Shown piece by piece: positions 1-6,613 of a DNA stretch of 23,656 nt; positions within the stretch are counted from its first letter, which is position 1, and each line of letters begins with the position of its first letter. This stretch comes from RUG13409 sp045616985. Its GTDB lineage: Bacteria > Bacillota > Clostridia > Peptostreptococcales > Anaerovoracaceae. The stretch covers positions 1 through 23,656 of the forward strand of contig JAZLHU010000043.1 of NCBI GenBank assembly GCA_045616985.1, read 5' to 3'. The notes beneath the pieces were generated by a model, which did not search any database, was not told the DNA's origin, and saw nothing but the letters and a program-made list of their open reading frames with translations. The position numbers were made by a program, and so were the translations under genes.

Positions 1-281
1 AGGCAGAAACAAAAGCAAAGTCTTCAAAGGCAGAAAAGACAGTTAAGTCAGCAAAGACAAGCAAAACTGCAAAAACAGTTAAAGCTGCCTCTTCTAAAGT
101 AAAGAAGACTGAGCCTAAAAAAACATTGAAAAAGGAAAGTACTAAAAAAGCAGAGCCAAAAAAAACATTAAAAAAAGAAAGTTCTAAAAAACCTGCTCCA
201 AAAAAGGCAGAAACAAAAGCAAAGTCTTCAAAGGCAGAAAAGACAGTTAAGTCAGCAAAGACAAGCAAAACTGCAAAAACA
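1..281 (+). repeat. In-frame direct repeats inside rpoD tail
   Basis: Bases 1-77 are identical to 205-281, an offset of 204 nt or 68 codons, so the repeat keeps the reading frame. Because the match starts at base 1 it may extend upstream of the window. A second, 42-bp near-tandem unit sits between the copies (from about 111 and from about 153), encoding EPKKTLKKEST followed by EPKKTLKKESS. A diverged copy of the segment after the first long repeat (KTVKAASSKV) recurs near 349-390 as KTVKPAASSKV. The pattern suggests expansion of the tail by duplication of coding DNA. Confidence 0.9.
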
Positions 282-1730
282 TCAAAGACGGAAAAAACTG
301 CAAGGACGGGTAATGCAATTAAGTCTGCCAAAACAGCAAAGACGTCAAAAACAGTTAAACCGGCGGCTTCTTCAAAGGTAAATAAACCCGAAATTAAAAA
401 GGCAATTAAAACAGATAATAAGAAGACGGCAAAGACATCAAAGGAAACGGCTGCTTCTGAGAATAAGGTTAATAAAGCAAAGGATGCTGAGATAATAATT
501 GCAAAAGAAGAGCTTTCGGCTGTTCGGCCGGAAATTGTTGTGGACGATGATTTGAGAAGTGTTCTTGAAGAATCAGGCGATGAGTATGATTATGAATTCG
601 ATGGTTCCGAATCTGAAGATGGATATGAACAAGAAATTCAAGCTGAAGGACGCGGCTTTATTGTTTCAAATACTTCAGATGAGGATATAGTTATCGATCC
701 TTTAAGCAGCATCAATATTATAGAGGATGACATTGACGGCATTACGGAAGAGGAAGAAGAAAACCTCGAGGATATGGCTAAAGAGGCCGCAGAGGAGAAT
801 CTTGAAGAGCTTCAAAAGAACATAGCTATTGATGATCCTGTAAGAATGTATCTTAAGGAGATCGGCAAGGTGCAGCTTCTTTCCGCAGACGAAGAGCTTG
901 TTCTTGCAAAGGCAATGGAGGCTGGGACTGAAGCAAAGATCAGGATAGAAAACAAGAGACTCGGTGATAAGAAGAAACATGAATATCAACTGCTTATTGA
1001 TGCGGGTGAAGAAGCAAAGCACAAGCTTTGTGAGGCAAATTTACGTCTTGTCGTTTCAATTGCCAAAAGGTATGTCGGCAGAGGAATGCAGTTCCTCGAC
1101 CTTATTCAGGAGGGAAATCTTGGTCTTATAAAAGCTGTTGATAAATTTGACTGGCATAAAGGATTTAAGTTCTCAACATATGCAACATGGTGGATTAGGC
1201 AGGCGATCACAAGATCTATTGCCGATCAGGCAAGAACAATCAGAATTCCCGTTCATATGGTTGAAACAATCAACAAACAAATCAGAGTGACCAGACAGCT
1301 TCTTCAGGAGCTTGGAAGGGATCCTTCTCCTGAAGAGATTGCTGCAGAAATGGAAATACCTGTTGAAAAGGTAAGAGAAATCTCAAAGATCGCACAAGAG
1401 CCCGTTTCTCTTGAAACTCCTATAGGTGAAGAAGAAGACTCGCACCTCGGCGACTTTATTCCGGATGATGAGGTTCCTTCACCGGCAGATGCTGCAGCAT
1501 TTTCGATGCTTAAGGATCAGCTTAATGAAGTACTTGCAACACTTACAGACCGCGAACAGCAGGTATTAAGGTTAAGATTTGGTCTTGATGACGGAAGACA
1601 ACGTACTCTGGAGGAGGTCGGTCAGAGATTCCAGGTTACAAGAGAGCGTATCAGACAGATTGAAGCTAAGGCTTTAAGAAAATTAAGACATCCTAACAGA
1701 AAAAAGAGATTGGAAGATTACCTTGATTAG
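1..1730 (+). CDS. rpoD: Primary sigma factor RpoD/SigA, 5' end outside window, with Lys-rich tail
   Basis: Housekeeping sigma-70 subunit of RNA polymerase. The frame is open from base 3 to the stop at 1728-1730 (575 codons visible), so the true start lies upstream; a TTG at 126 is internal to the same frame and not a convincing start. Region 1.2 (IDDPVRMYLKEIG) lies near 820-910, region 2 near 1020-1260 (RYVGRGMQFLDLIQEGN and FSTYATWWIRQAI, the -10 binding and melting parts), region 3 near 1260-1480, and region 4 near 1530-1727 with the -35 helix-turn-helix and RERIRQIEAKALRKLR. Upstream of region 1.2 is an atypical stretch: about 160 residues rich in Lys, Ala, Thr and Ser, then an acidic Glu/Asp stretch. 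No region 1.1 is recognisable in the window; it may precede the tail. The family is usually about 370 residues in Bacillota, so this protein is much longer. It is followed by trmK with an 8-nt overlap. Confidence 0.97.
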   Translation, partial: AETKAKSSKAEKTVKSAKTSKTAKTVKAASSKVKKTEPKKTLKKESTKKAEPKKTLKKESSKKPAPKKAETKAKSSKAEKTVKSAKTSKTAKTSKTEKTARTGNAIKSAKTAKTSKTVKPAASSKVNKPEIKKAIKTDNKKTAKTSKETAASENKVNKAKDAEIIIAKEELSAVRPEIVVDDDLRSVLEESGDEYDYEFDGSESEDGYEQEIQAEGRGFIVSNTSDEDIVIDPLSSINIIEDDIDGITEEEEENLEDMAKEAAEENLEELQKNIAIDDPVRMYLKEIGKVQLLSADEELVLAKAMEAGTEAKIRIENKRLGDKKKHEYQLLIDAGEEAKHKLCEANLRLVVSIAKRYVGRGMQFLDLIQEGNLGLIKAVDKFDWHKGFKFSTYATWWIRQAITRSIADQARTIRIPVHMVETINKQIRVTRQLLQELGRDPSPEEIAAEMEIPVEKVREISKIAQEPVSLETPIGEEEDSHLGDFIPDDEVPSPADAAAFSMLKDQLNEVLATLTDREQQVLRLRFGLDDGRQRTLEEVGQRFQVTRERIRQIEAKALRKLRHPNRKKRLEDYLD

Positions 1731-2418
1731 CTTGAGTGACAGACTTGTTAAAATAGCGGAAATGGTTATCCATGAAAAGGCTATGGCGGATATCGGGACA
1801 GATCACGGATATATTCCCATTTCTTTACTTGAGCGGCACAAGGTTCCTTTTGCAATACTCTGCGATATTAATGCAGGCCCCCTTGATATTGCAAAAAGAA
1901 ATATTGAGTCTGCTTCTATTTCCGAAAATGCATACAGCTTAAGACTCGGAAGCGGACTGGAGCCTTTGACAAACGGTGAAGCTGCGTCTGTTGTGATAGC
2001 AGGAATGGGCGGTGAGCTTATAGAGGATATTCTTTCTGTTGATACTGATAAATCCAAAAGCTTTAATCGCTTTATACTTCAGCCTCGTACTCATGCAAAT
2101 GAATTAAGACACTTCTTAAGTGTTAATTCCTTTGAAATAAAGGATTATGCTCTTGTAAAGGAAAAAGAACGGATTTGTGAGATTATTGCGGCTGAGCCAT
2201 GCGCGGGCAGTGGATTGAAGGAGGATACTTCTTTGATTTCTGAATTTTTAATCAATAAAGGAGATCCTTTGCTGAAGGAATTTGTGGATTATAAAATTCG
2301 TACAGCCGATGCTGTTTTGGAAAGCTTATCGAATTCGGGAAGTCAGGAATCGGAGGCTTTATCATCGGTATGGCGCTCAATTCTTTCTGAACTTAAAGAG
2401 GTTGGAAAACAGATATGA
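1723..2418 (+). CDS. trmK: tRNA (adenine(22)-N1)-methyltransferase TrmK
   Basis: Class I SAM-dependent methyltransferase of the TrmK/YqfN family (DUF633), which makes m1A22 in bacterial tRNAs. Visible motifs are the SAM-binding ADIGTDHGYIPI near residues 22-33, an acidic ribose-binding loop (CDINAGPLDIAKRN), GMGGELI near residue 91 and the family-specific LQPRTHANELR. Length (231 residues) is normal. The TTG at 1723 overlaps the end of rpoD by 8 nt and has GGAAG seven bases upstream; a second in-frame TTG at 1732 is possible. The 3' end overlaps the next gene by ATGA. The rpoD-trmK-nif3 order matches sigA-yqfN-yqfO of Bacillus subtilis, so translational coupling is likely. Confidence 0.93.
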   Translation: MISLSDRLVKIAEMVIHEKAMADIGTDHGYIPISLLERHKVPFAILCDINAGPLDIAKRNIESASISENAYSLRLGSGLEPLTNGEAASVVIAGMGGELIEDILSVDTDKSKSFNRFILQPRTHANELRHFLSVNSFEIKDYALVKEKERICEIIAAEPCAGSGLKEDTSLISEFLINKGDPLLKEFVDYKIRTADAVLESLSNSGSQESEALSSVWRSILSELKEVGKQI

Positions 2419-3182
2419 CAAAATCAGCATTTTTAAATCTTTTAAACAGCATTGCACCTTTTGAAACACAGGCGGAGTGGGATAATTGCGGTTTACAGCT
2501 TGATCTTGGACATACAAGCGTAAACAAGGTTCTTGTTTGTATGGAAATATCCTATGATGTTATTGAGGAAGCTGTCGAAAATAAAGCAGATATGATCGTC
2601 ACGCATCATCCGCTTTTATTTGATCCGGTCAAACGAATTACCGTAGAAAACACGATTACTGATTACGTTATCAAGCTTATAACGGCAAATATTGAGGTCG
2701 TATCATCACATACGTGCTTTGATGCTGCAAAAGGCGGAAATAACGATTATTTAATGAATCTTATGGGCGTTGGCAGCCCTAAACGTTTTGAAGATGACTG
2801 CGTAAGAATAGGTACTCTTTCAAGAGCCATCAGCTTTGAAAAGTTTATATGCAGACTGGATGAGGCATTGGGAAATCCCGGAATCAGGTTTAACGGTGAT
2901 TTGGATAAATCTATTAAGACAATTGTTTGCTGCACAGGTGCAGGCGGCGAATTTGTAAACGATGCTGTTAAAGCAGGCGCCGATGTGTTTGTAAGCAGCG
3001 ATTTTAAACATCACGAAGCCGTTTTGGCAAAAGAGAACGGAATGTGCCTTGTTGATGCAGGTCATTGGGGAACGGAACAGATCTTTGTCCCTAATATGGC
3101 TGTTAAACTCAAGTCTGAGGCAAAAGCTCTAACTGTTCTTATGAGCAGTTCAAATCAGAATCCATTCAACAGTATCATATAA
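2415..3182 (+). CDS. NIF3/DUF34 family dinuclear metal-binding protein
   Basis: Member of the NIF3-like (YbgI/YqfO, DUF34) family, cytosolic proteins with a two-metal site; proposed roles include GTP cyclohydrolase type 1-like or metal-related functions, and none is settled. Metal-ligand motifs are visible: THHPLLF with His64-His65, HTCFDAAKGG with Asp103, and DAGHWGTE near the C-terminus with His217 and Glu221. At 255 residues it resembles the short E. coli YbgI form and lacks the PII-like insert found in the roughly 370-residue B. subtilis YqfO. The start ATG overlaps the trmK stop as ATGA, indicating translational coupling. Its TAA stop overlaps the probable -10 box of the RNase P RNA promoter. 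Confidence 0.9.
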   Translation: MTKSAFLNLLNSIAPFETQAEWDNCGLQLDLGHTSVNKVLVCMEISYDVIEEAVENKADMIVTHHPLLFDPVKRITVENTITDYVIKLITANIEVVSSHTCFDAAKGGNNDYLMNLMGVGSPKRFEDDCVRIGTLSRAISFEKFICRLDEALGNPGIRFNGDLDKSIKTIVCCTGAGGEFVNDAVKAGADVFVSSDFKHHEAVLAKENGMCLVDAGHWGTEQIFVPNMAVKLKSEAKALTVLMSSSNQNPFNSII

Positions 3183-3183
3183 T
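3178..3183 (+). promoter_or_regulatory. Probable -10 box of rnpB promoter
   Basis: A perfect TATAAT lies six bases before the first base of the RNase P RNA P1 helix and overlaps the stop codon of the NIF3 gene. No convincing -35 hexamer is present 16-18 bases upstream (TCAGAA at 3155-3160), nor an extended TGn. The placement relative to the RNA 5' end is the main support. Confidence 0.6.
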
Positions 3184-3188
3184 GTTTT

Positions 3189-3554
3189 ATGAGCAGTCCT
3201 GACAATCGCGGGCCTTTGAGGGATCTTAGGCGTGAGGAAAGTCCGGGCTCCAAAGAGCATGGGTGACGGCTAACGGCCGCCGGGAGCGATCCCAGGGAAA
3301 GTGCAACAGAAAACAACCGCCGAAAGGTAAGGGTGAAAAGGCAGGGTAAGAGCCTACCGGATGTATGGTAACATTCATCGTCAATGTAAACCCCACCCGG
3401 AGCAAGACCAAGACAGAGAGGTAATTTCGAAAGAATAATGCCTGAAAGGCTGCTGCTCGCAGCTTCTCGGAAGGTAGGTCGCTTGATGCTTATGGCAACA
3501 TAAGTACTAGATAGATGATTGTCCACGACATAACCCGGCTTATGGGCTGCTCAT
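3189..3554 (+). ncRNA. rnpB: RNase P RNA, class A
   Basis: Catalytic RNA of RNase P, which removes 5' leaders from pre-tRNAs. Recognised by its universally conserved blocks: GAGGAAAGTCCGGGCTCC near 3233-3251, AGTGCAACAGA, GGTAAGGGTGAAA, CCACCCGGAGCAAG near 3394, the L15 segment GAAGGTAGGTCGC containing the GGT that pairs with tRNA CCA ends (3473-3475), and GATGATTGTCCACGACA with ACCCGGCTTAT at the 3' end. P1 is formed by ATGAGCAG at 3189-3196 and CTGCTCAT at 3547-3554, which fixes the ends to within a few bases. The architecture and signature blocks are those of the ancestral (A) type. No intrinsic terminator follows; the next gene starts 14 nt later, so 3' maturation must occur by processing. 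Confidence 0.96.
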
Positions 3555-3568
3555 TCTGATTATTTATT

Positions 3569-4309
3569 ATGAAAATTATTACATGGAATGTTAACGGAAT
3601 AAGAGCTGTTATCGGCAAGGGATTTCTTGATTATATAAAAGAAAGCGATGCCGATATAATTTGCATTCAGGAAACAAAAGCTCAACCGGATCAGGTTAAT
3701 ATCGAAATCGAAGCTTATAAGCAATACTGGAATTCAGCTGAAAAAAAGGGGTATTCCGGTACTTTGATTTTCGCAAAGGAAGATCCGAAATCGTTTGATA
3801 CAGAAGGGTTTGATAACGAAGGCAGAACTGTATGCCTTGAGTTTGAAAACTTTTATGTGGTTAATAATTATGTTCCAAACGCACAGGATGGTTTGGCAAG
3901 AATTGATTACAGACTTGATTGGGAAGCAAAAAGAAGGGATTATCTTAAAAAACTGGATTCAAAAAAGCCCGTAATCGTGTGCGGAGACTTAAATGTTGCA
4001 CATAACGAGATAGATCTTAAGAACCCCGGACCAAACAGAGGTAATGCAGGTTTTTCCGACGAGGAAAGAGATGCCTTCAACAAGCTTCTTGATGCAGGCT
4101 TTGTCGATGCATACAGATATCTTTATCCGCAAAAGGTTGAATACTCATGGTGGAGCTACCGGATGAAGGCCAGAGAAAGAAATGCAGGGTGGAGGATCGA
4201 CTACTTTGTTTTATCCGATAGAATAAAGAATAAAATAAAAAACGTCGTCATAAGAGGCGACGTCTACGGTTCGGATCATTGTCCCGTTGAACTTTTTATA
4301 GATTTTTAA
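3569..4309 (+). CDS. xth: Exodeoxyribonuclease III family AP endonuclease (ExoA/Xth)
   Basis: Mg-dependent AP endonuclease and 3'-5' exonuclease/3' phosphodiesterase of base excision repair. The EEP-fold signatures are complete: WNVNGIRA at residues 6-13, the metal ligand Glu35 in IQETK, the NNYVPNA strand, GDLNVAH with Asp140 and Asn142, the WRIDYF loop, and the catalytic Asp236-His237 pair in GSDHCPVE. Length (246) is normal. The start is fixed by the family N-terminus (MKIITWNVNG), yet no Shine-Dalgarno sequence is visible: the upstream bases are the 3' strand of the RNase P RNA P1 helix and an AT-rich spacer. It is presumably transcribed from the rnpB promoter or from the rpoD operon. The last 14 nt overlap the end of the convergent MATE gene. 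Confidence 0.95.
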   Translation: MKIITWNVNGIRAVIGKGFLDYIKESDADIICIQETKAQPDQVNIEIEAYKQYWNSAEKKGYSGTLIFAKEDPKSFDTEGFDNEGRTVCLEFENFYVVNNYVPNAQDGLARIDYRLDWEAKRRDYLKKLDSKKPVIVCGDLNVAHNEIDLKNPGPNRGNAGFSDEERDAFNKLLDAGFVDAYRYLYPQKVEYSWWSYRMKARERNAGWRIDYFVLSDRIKNKIKNVVIRGDVYGSDHCPVELFIDF

Positions 4310-5675
4310 GTTCTTTTTTATACAGTCTGTAGAACATACTCCAAACGAATACGAGAGATACGATTTCAGCGCAGGGATATGACATCCAGACTCCGCTTAC
4401 GCCGAACGTTCTTGAAAGCAAAAATGCGGCAGGGATAATTACAACGATTTGTCTTAAGATGGAGTTTATCATTGAAATCATACCGTGCGCTGTAGCCTGA
4501 AACATTGCTCCCGGGATAATACCCATCGCCGCAAACGGGAAACAAATACTGATGATTCTTAAGGCATTTACACCCATTTCCATCATCTCATCGGATGGCT
4601 CAAACATCATTATGAGCCTGTCGGGAATCAATTGACATACCAGTAAACCGATTATCATAATTCCTACAGCCAATAGCAATGCGTCTTTTAATGTAGTTAA
4701 AAGACGTTTTTTGTTTCTTGCGCCGTAGTTGAATCCCATAATAGGCATTACTCCCTGGTTTAGACCGAATATCGGCATAAATACAAAGGATTGGAGTTTA
4801 AAGTATGCACCAAGTACGGCTACGGCAGTTTCCGAAAATCCGATCAGAATTTTGTTCTGGCAAATTGTTGTAACCGAAGTTATTGCCTGCATAACCATTG
4901 CCGGAAGAGCAACTTCATAAATATCAAGAACGGTTTGTTTCAGGAATTTGAATTTTTTAAATGAAATCTTGATCGGGAAGTTTCCTATATGCAGGAATAC
5001 ATAAGACGCTATCATGGAGAATAGCTGCCCGATAACCGTTGCATATGCTGCTCCTGCAACTCCAAAGGCAGGGCATCCGTATTTTCCGAAAATCATTATG
5101 GGATCCAGAATAATATTGGTAATTGATCCTATAAGCTGACAAATCATCGGATAAATCATATTTCCGCATGATTGCATGATCCTTTCACCCGCAAGAGCAT
5201 TAAAAATAAACACAGCTCCTACTGAAACGATTGTGCAATATGTTGCTGCAGGCGTGTAAAGAGCAGGGTCCTTACTGAAAGCCTGGCAGAAGAGATTTGA
5301 ACCGAAAATACCAAAGAGTAAAAATAATAAGTATTCGAGATTTGCTATGATAATTCCGTGGTTTAAAGCATTTTGAGCTGCATCGATTCGTTTCTCGCCA
5401 AGCCTTCTTGATATGAGGGAAGATAAACCTACTCCCGTTCCAACAGAAACCGCTGCCAGCAGAAGCTGGATCGGATATACCAGGGAAACGGCTGAAAGAG
5501 CGGTTTCCGATAATTGAGCAACGTAAATACTGTCTACAATGTTATAAAGAGCCTGAATAAGCATCGAAAACATGCTTGGTACAGACATTTTGATAATTAA
5601 AGGCATTATGGGTGCATAACCCATTGGATTGGAATAGCCTGTTTTTGCCTGTGGCTTTAATTCTTGTTCGTCCAT
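4296..5675 (-). CDS. MATE family multidrug/Na+ efflux transporter
   Basis: Inner-membrane antiporter of the MATE family (NorM/DinF/VmrA-like), exporting cationic drugs or metabolites in exchange for Na+ or H+. The 459 residues contain about 12 hydrophobic segments, with the family features MSVPSMFSMLIQALYNIVDS near residue 30, AQLSETALSAVSLVYP, SLISRRLGEK near 88, and the second-half repeat GLNQGVMPIMGFNYGA near 305. The ATG at 5673-5675 follows a modest AAGAGAA ribosome site. It is the only clear minus-strand gene and is convergent with xth and divergent from yebC. Substrate cannot be read from the sequence. Confidence 0.93.
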   Translation of the reverse strand: MDEQELKPQAKTGYSNPMGYAPIMPLIIKMSVPSMFSMLIQALYNIVDSIYVAQLSETALSAVSLVYPIQLLLAAVSVGTGVGLSSLISRRLGEKRIDAAQNALNHGIIIANLEYLLFLLFGIFGSNLFCQAFSKDPALYTPAATYCTIVSVGAVFIFNALAGERIMQSCGNMIYPMICQLIGSITNIILDPIMIFGKYGCPAFGVAGAAYATVIGQLFSMIASYVFLHIGNFPIKISFKKFKFLKQTVLDIYEVALPAMVMQAITSVTTICQNKILIGFSETAVAVLGAYFKLQSFVFMPIFGLNQGVMPIMGFNYGARNKKRLLTTLKDALLLAVGIMIIGLLVCQLIPDRLIMMFEPSDEMMEMGVNALRIISICFPFAAMGIIPGAMFQATAHGMISMINSILRQIVVIIPAAFLLSRTFGVSGVWMSYPCAEIVSLVFVWSMFYRLYKKELKNL

Positions 5676-5710
5676 ATTTGTTCTCTTTTCTATTCTTTTC
5701 GTACCTTAAC

Positions 5711-5739
5711 AGTATAAATGCAAATAAATTTTATGACAA
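5711..5739 (-). promoter_or_regulatory. SigA-type promoter of the MATE gene
   Basis: Read on the minus strand: TTGTCA (5734-5739), a 17-base spacer, then TATACT (5711-5716), about 35 bp before the ATG. Both hexamers match five of six consensus bases and the spacing is ideal. Confidence 0.75.
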
Positions 5740-5775
5740 GTGAGGATTTCTTGTGCTTGTTTTTATGTCATAAAA
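5729..5775. promoter_or_regulatory. 10-bp inverted repeat spanning two divergent promoters
   Basis: TTTTATGACA at 5729-5738 and TGTCATAAAA at 5766-5775 are perfect inverse complements separated by 27 bp. The left arm covers the spacer and -35 of the MATE promoter and the right arm lies in the spacer of the yebC promoter. This could be a two-site operator; it could also be chance in AT-rich DNA. Confidence 0.4.
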
Positions 5776-5784
5776 TGGTATAAT
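5757..5784 (+). promoter_or_regulatory. Promoter of yebC
   Basis: TTGTTT (5757-5762), a 16-base spacer and a perfect TATAAT (5779-5784) preceded by TGG, giving an extended -10. It lies about 45 bp before the yebC ATG and back-to-back with the MATE promoter. Confidence 0.75.
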
Positions 5785-5827
5785 ATAGTGTCAAAACAAT
5801 ATAACAGTAAGAAGGGAGTTGATTCCG

Positions 5828-6553
5828 ATGGGCAGACACGGAACAATTGCAGGCAGAAAGGCAGCTCAGGATTCAAAAAGAGCTGCGAATTTCACAAAAT
5901 ATGCAAGATTAATTACAGTTGCAGCTAAGGCAGGCGGAGATCCGGATTACAATCCATCTTTAAGAACTGCTATCGATAAAGCAAAGGCTGCGGGTCTTCC
6001 AAACGACAACATTACAAGAGCCATTAAAAAGGGTACCGGAGAGCTTGCCGGTGAGAGCTACGAAGAGCTTACATTTGAAGGATATGGTGCAGGCGGAGTT
6101 GCGGTAGTTATCGAAACGCTGACTGACAACAAAAACAGGACAACATCAAGTGTTAAACATGCATTTGATAAGTTCGGAGGAAACCTCGGTACTCCCGGAT
6201 GCGTTTCATATATGTTTACAAGAAAAGGCGTTTTCGTATTTGATAAGGAAAGCGGTGTGACAGAAGATCAGCTTATGGAGGTTGCTCTTGATGCAGGTGC
6301 GGATGATGTTGTTGAATACGATGACAGCTTTGAAGTAACATGCGAACCGGATGCATTTAACACAGTTGCAGAAGCATTAAAAAACGCAGGTCTTGAAGCA
6401 GTTGAGGCAGATGTAAACAATGTTCCTTCCATGGAGGCTACACCTACTGATCCGTCTGCTATCACAAACTTAAGAAAAATGATCGAAACTCTTGAGGATG
6501 ATGACGACGTTCAGAAAGTATTTACAAACTGTGCAATTGACCTTTACGAGTAA
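5828..6553 (+). CDS. yebC: YebC/TACO1 family protein (PmpR-type regulator or translation factor)
   Basis: YebC-family cytosolic protein. Members have been described as DNA-binding transcriptional regulators (PmpR) and, more recently, as factors that help ribosomes through difficult motifs such as polyproline. The three-domain fold is recognisable: a basic N-terminal segment with RKAAQDSKRA, ARLI.VAAKAGGDPDYNP.LR.AI.KAKAAGLPNDNI.RAIKKGTGE near residues 30-75, then the GYGAGGVAVVIETLTDN strand and the DDDDVQKVFTN C-terminus. Length is 241. The start is ATG 5828, with AAGGGAG nine bases upstream; the in-frame TTG at 5819 overlaps that ribosome site and is rejected. The N-terminus (MGRHGTIAGRK) departs from the usual MAGHSKWANIK form. 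The gene stands alone between its own promoter and a strong terminator. Confidence 0.95.
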   Translation: MGRHGTIAGRKAAQDSKRAANFTKYARLITVAAKAGGDPDYNPSLRTAIDKAKAAGLPNDNITRAIKKGTGELAGESYEELTFEGYGAGGVAVVIETLTDNKNRTTSSVKHAFDKFGGNLGTPGCVSYMFTRKGVFVFDKESGVTEDQLMEVALDAGADDVVEYDDSFEVTCEPDAFNTVAEALKNAGLEAVEADVNNVPSMEATPTDPSAITNLRKMIETLEDDDDVQKVFTNCAIDLYE

Positions 6554-6562
6554 TTGATTTAA

Positions 6563-6602
6563 AGACCTAAAGTGCCGCGCGGCATTTTAGGTCTGTTTTT
6601 TT
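6563..6602 (+). terminator. Strong intrinsic terminator after yebC
   Basis: AGACCTAAAGTGCC (6563-6576) pairs with GGCATTTTAGGTCT (6581-6594) around a GCGC loop: a 14-bp stem with one G-U pair, followed by a run of seven T at 6596-6602. It ends only 11 nt before the polA start codon. Confidence 0.92.
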
Positions 6603-6613
6603 ATGAATATATT

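Noticed and set aside
126..128. TTG at 126 as the rpoD start
   Set aside because: The same frame is open to the window edge with the same repeat content, and there is no ribosome site before it.
1..400. Repeats in rpoD considered as a CRISPR or minisatellite array
   Set aside because: They lack uniform spacers, keep the reading frame and encode a continuous low-complexity protein segment.
3139..3197. Eleven-base direct repeat TTATGAGCAGT at 3139 and 3187
   Set aside because: Short, with one copy inside the NIF3 coding sequence and the other forming P1 of the RNase P RNA; chance is enough to explain it.
3384..3398. TGTAAACCCC in the RNase P RNA, first read as a damaged GGU motif for tRNA CCA binding
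   Set aside because: The CCA-pairing GGU belongs to loop L15, which aligns with GAAGGTAGG near 3470-3478 and is intact. The variant block is elsewhere in the RNA.
3155..3526. Minus-strand frames of 123 and 61 codons opposite the RNase P RNA
   Set aside because: They lie fully on the complement of a recognised structured RNA, with no ribosome site or recognisable protein family.
6572..6613. Longer polA N-terminus starting at GTG 6572
   Set aside because: It lies within the yebC terminator hairpin and precedes the family N-terminus MDKIVIIDGNSL.
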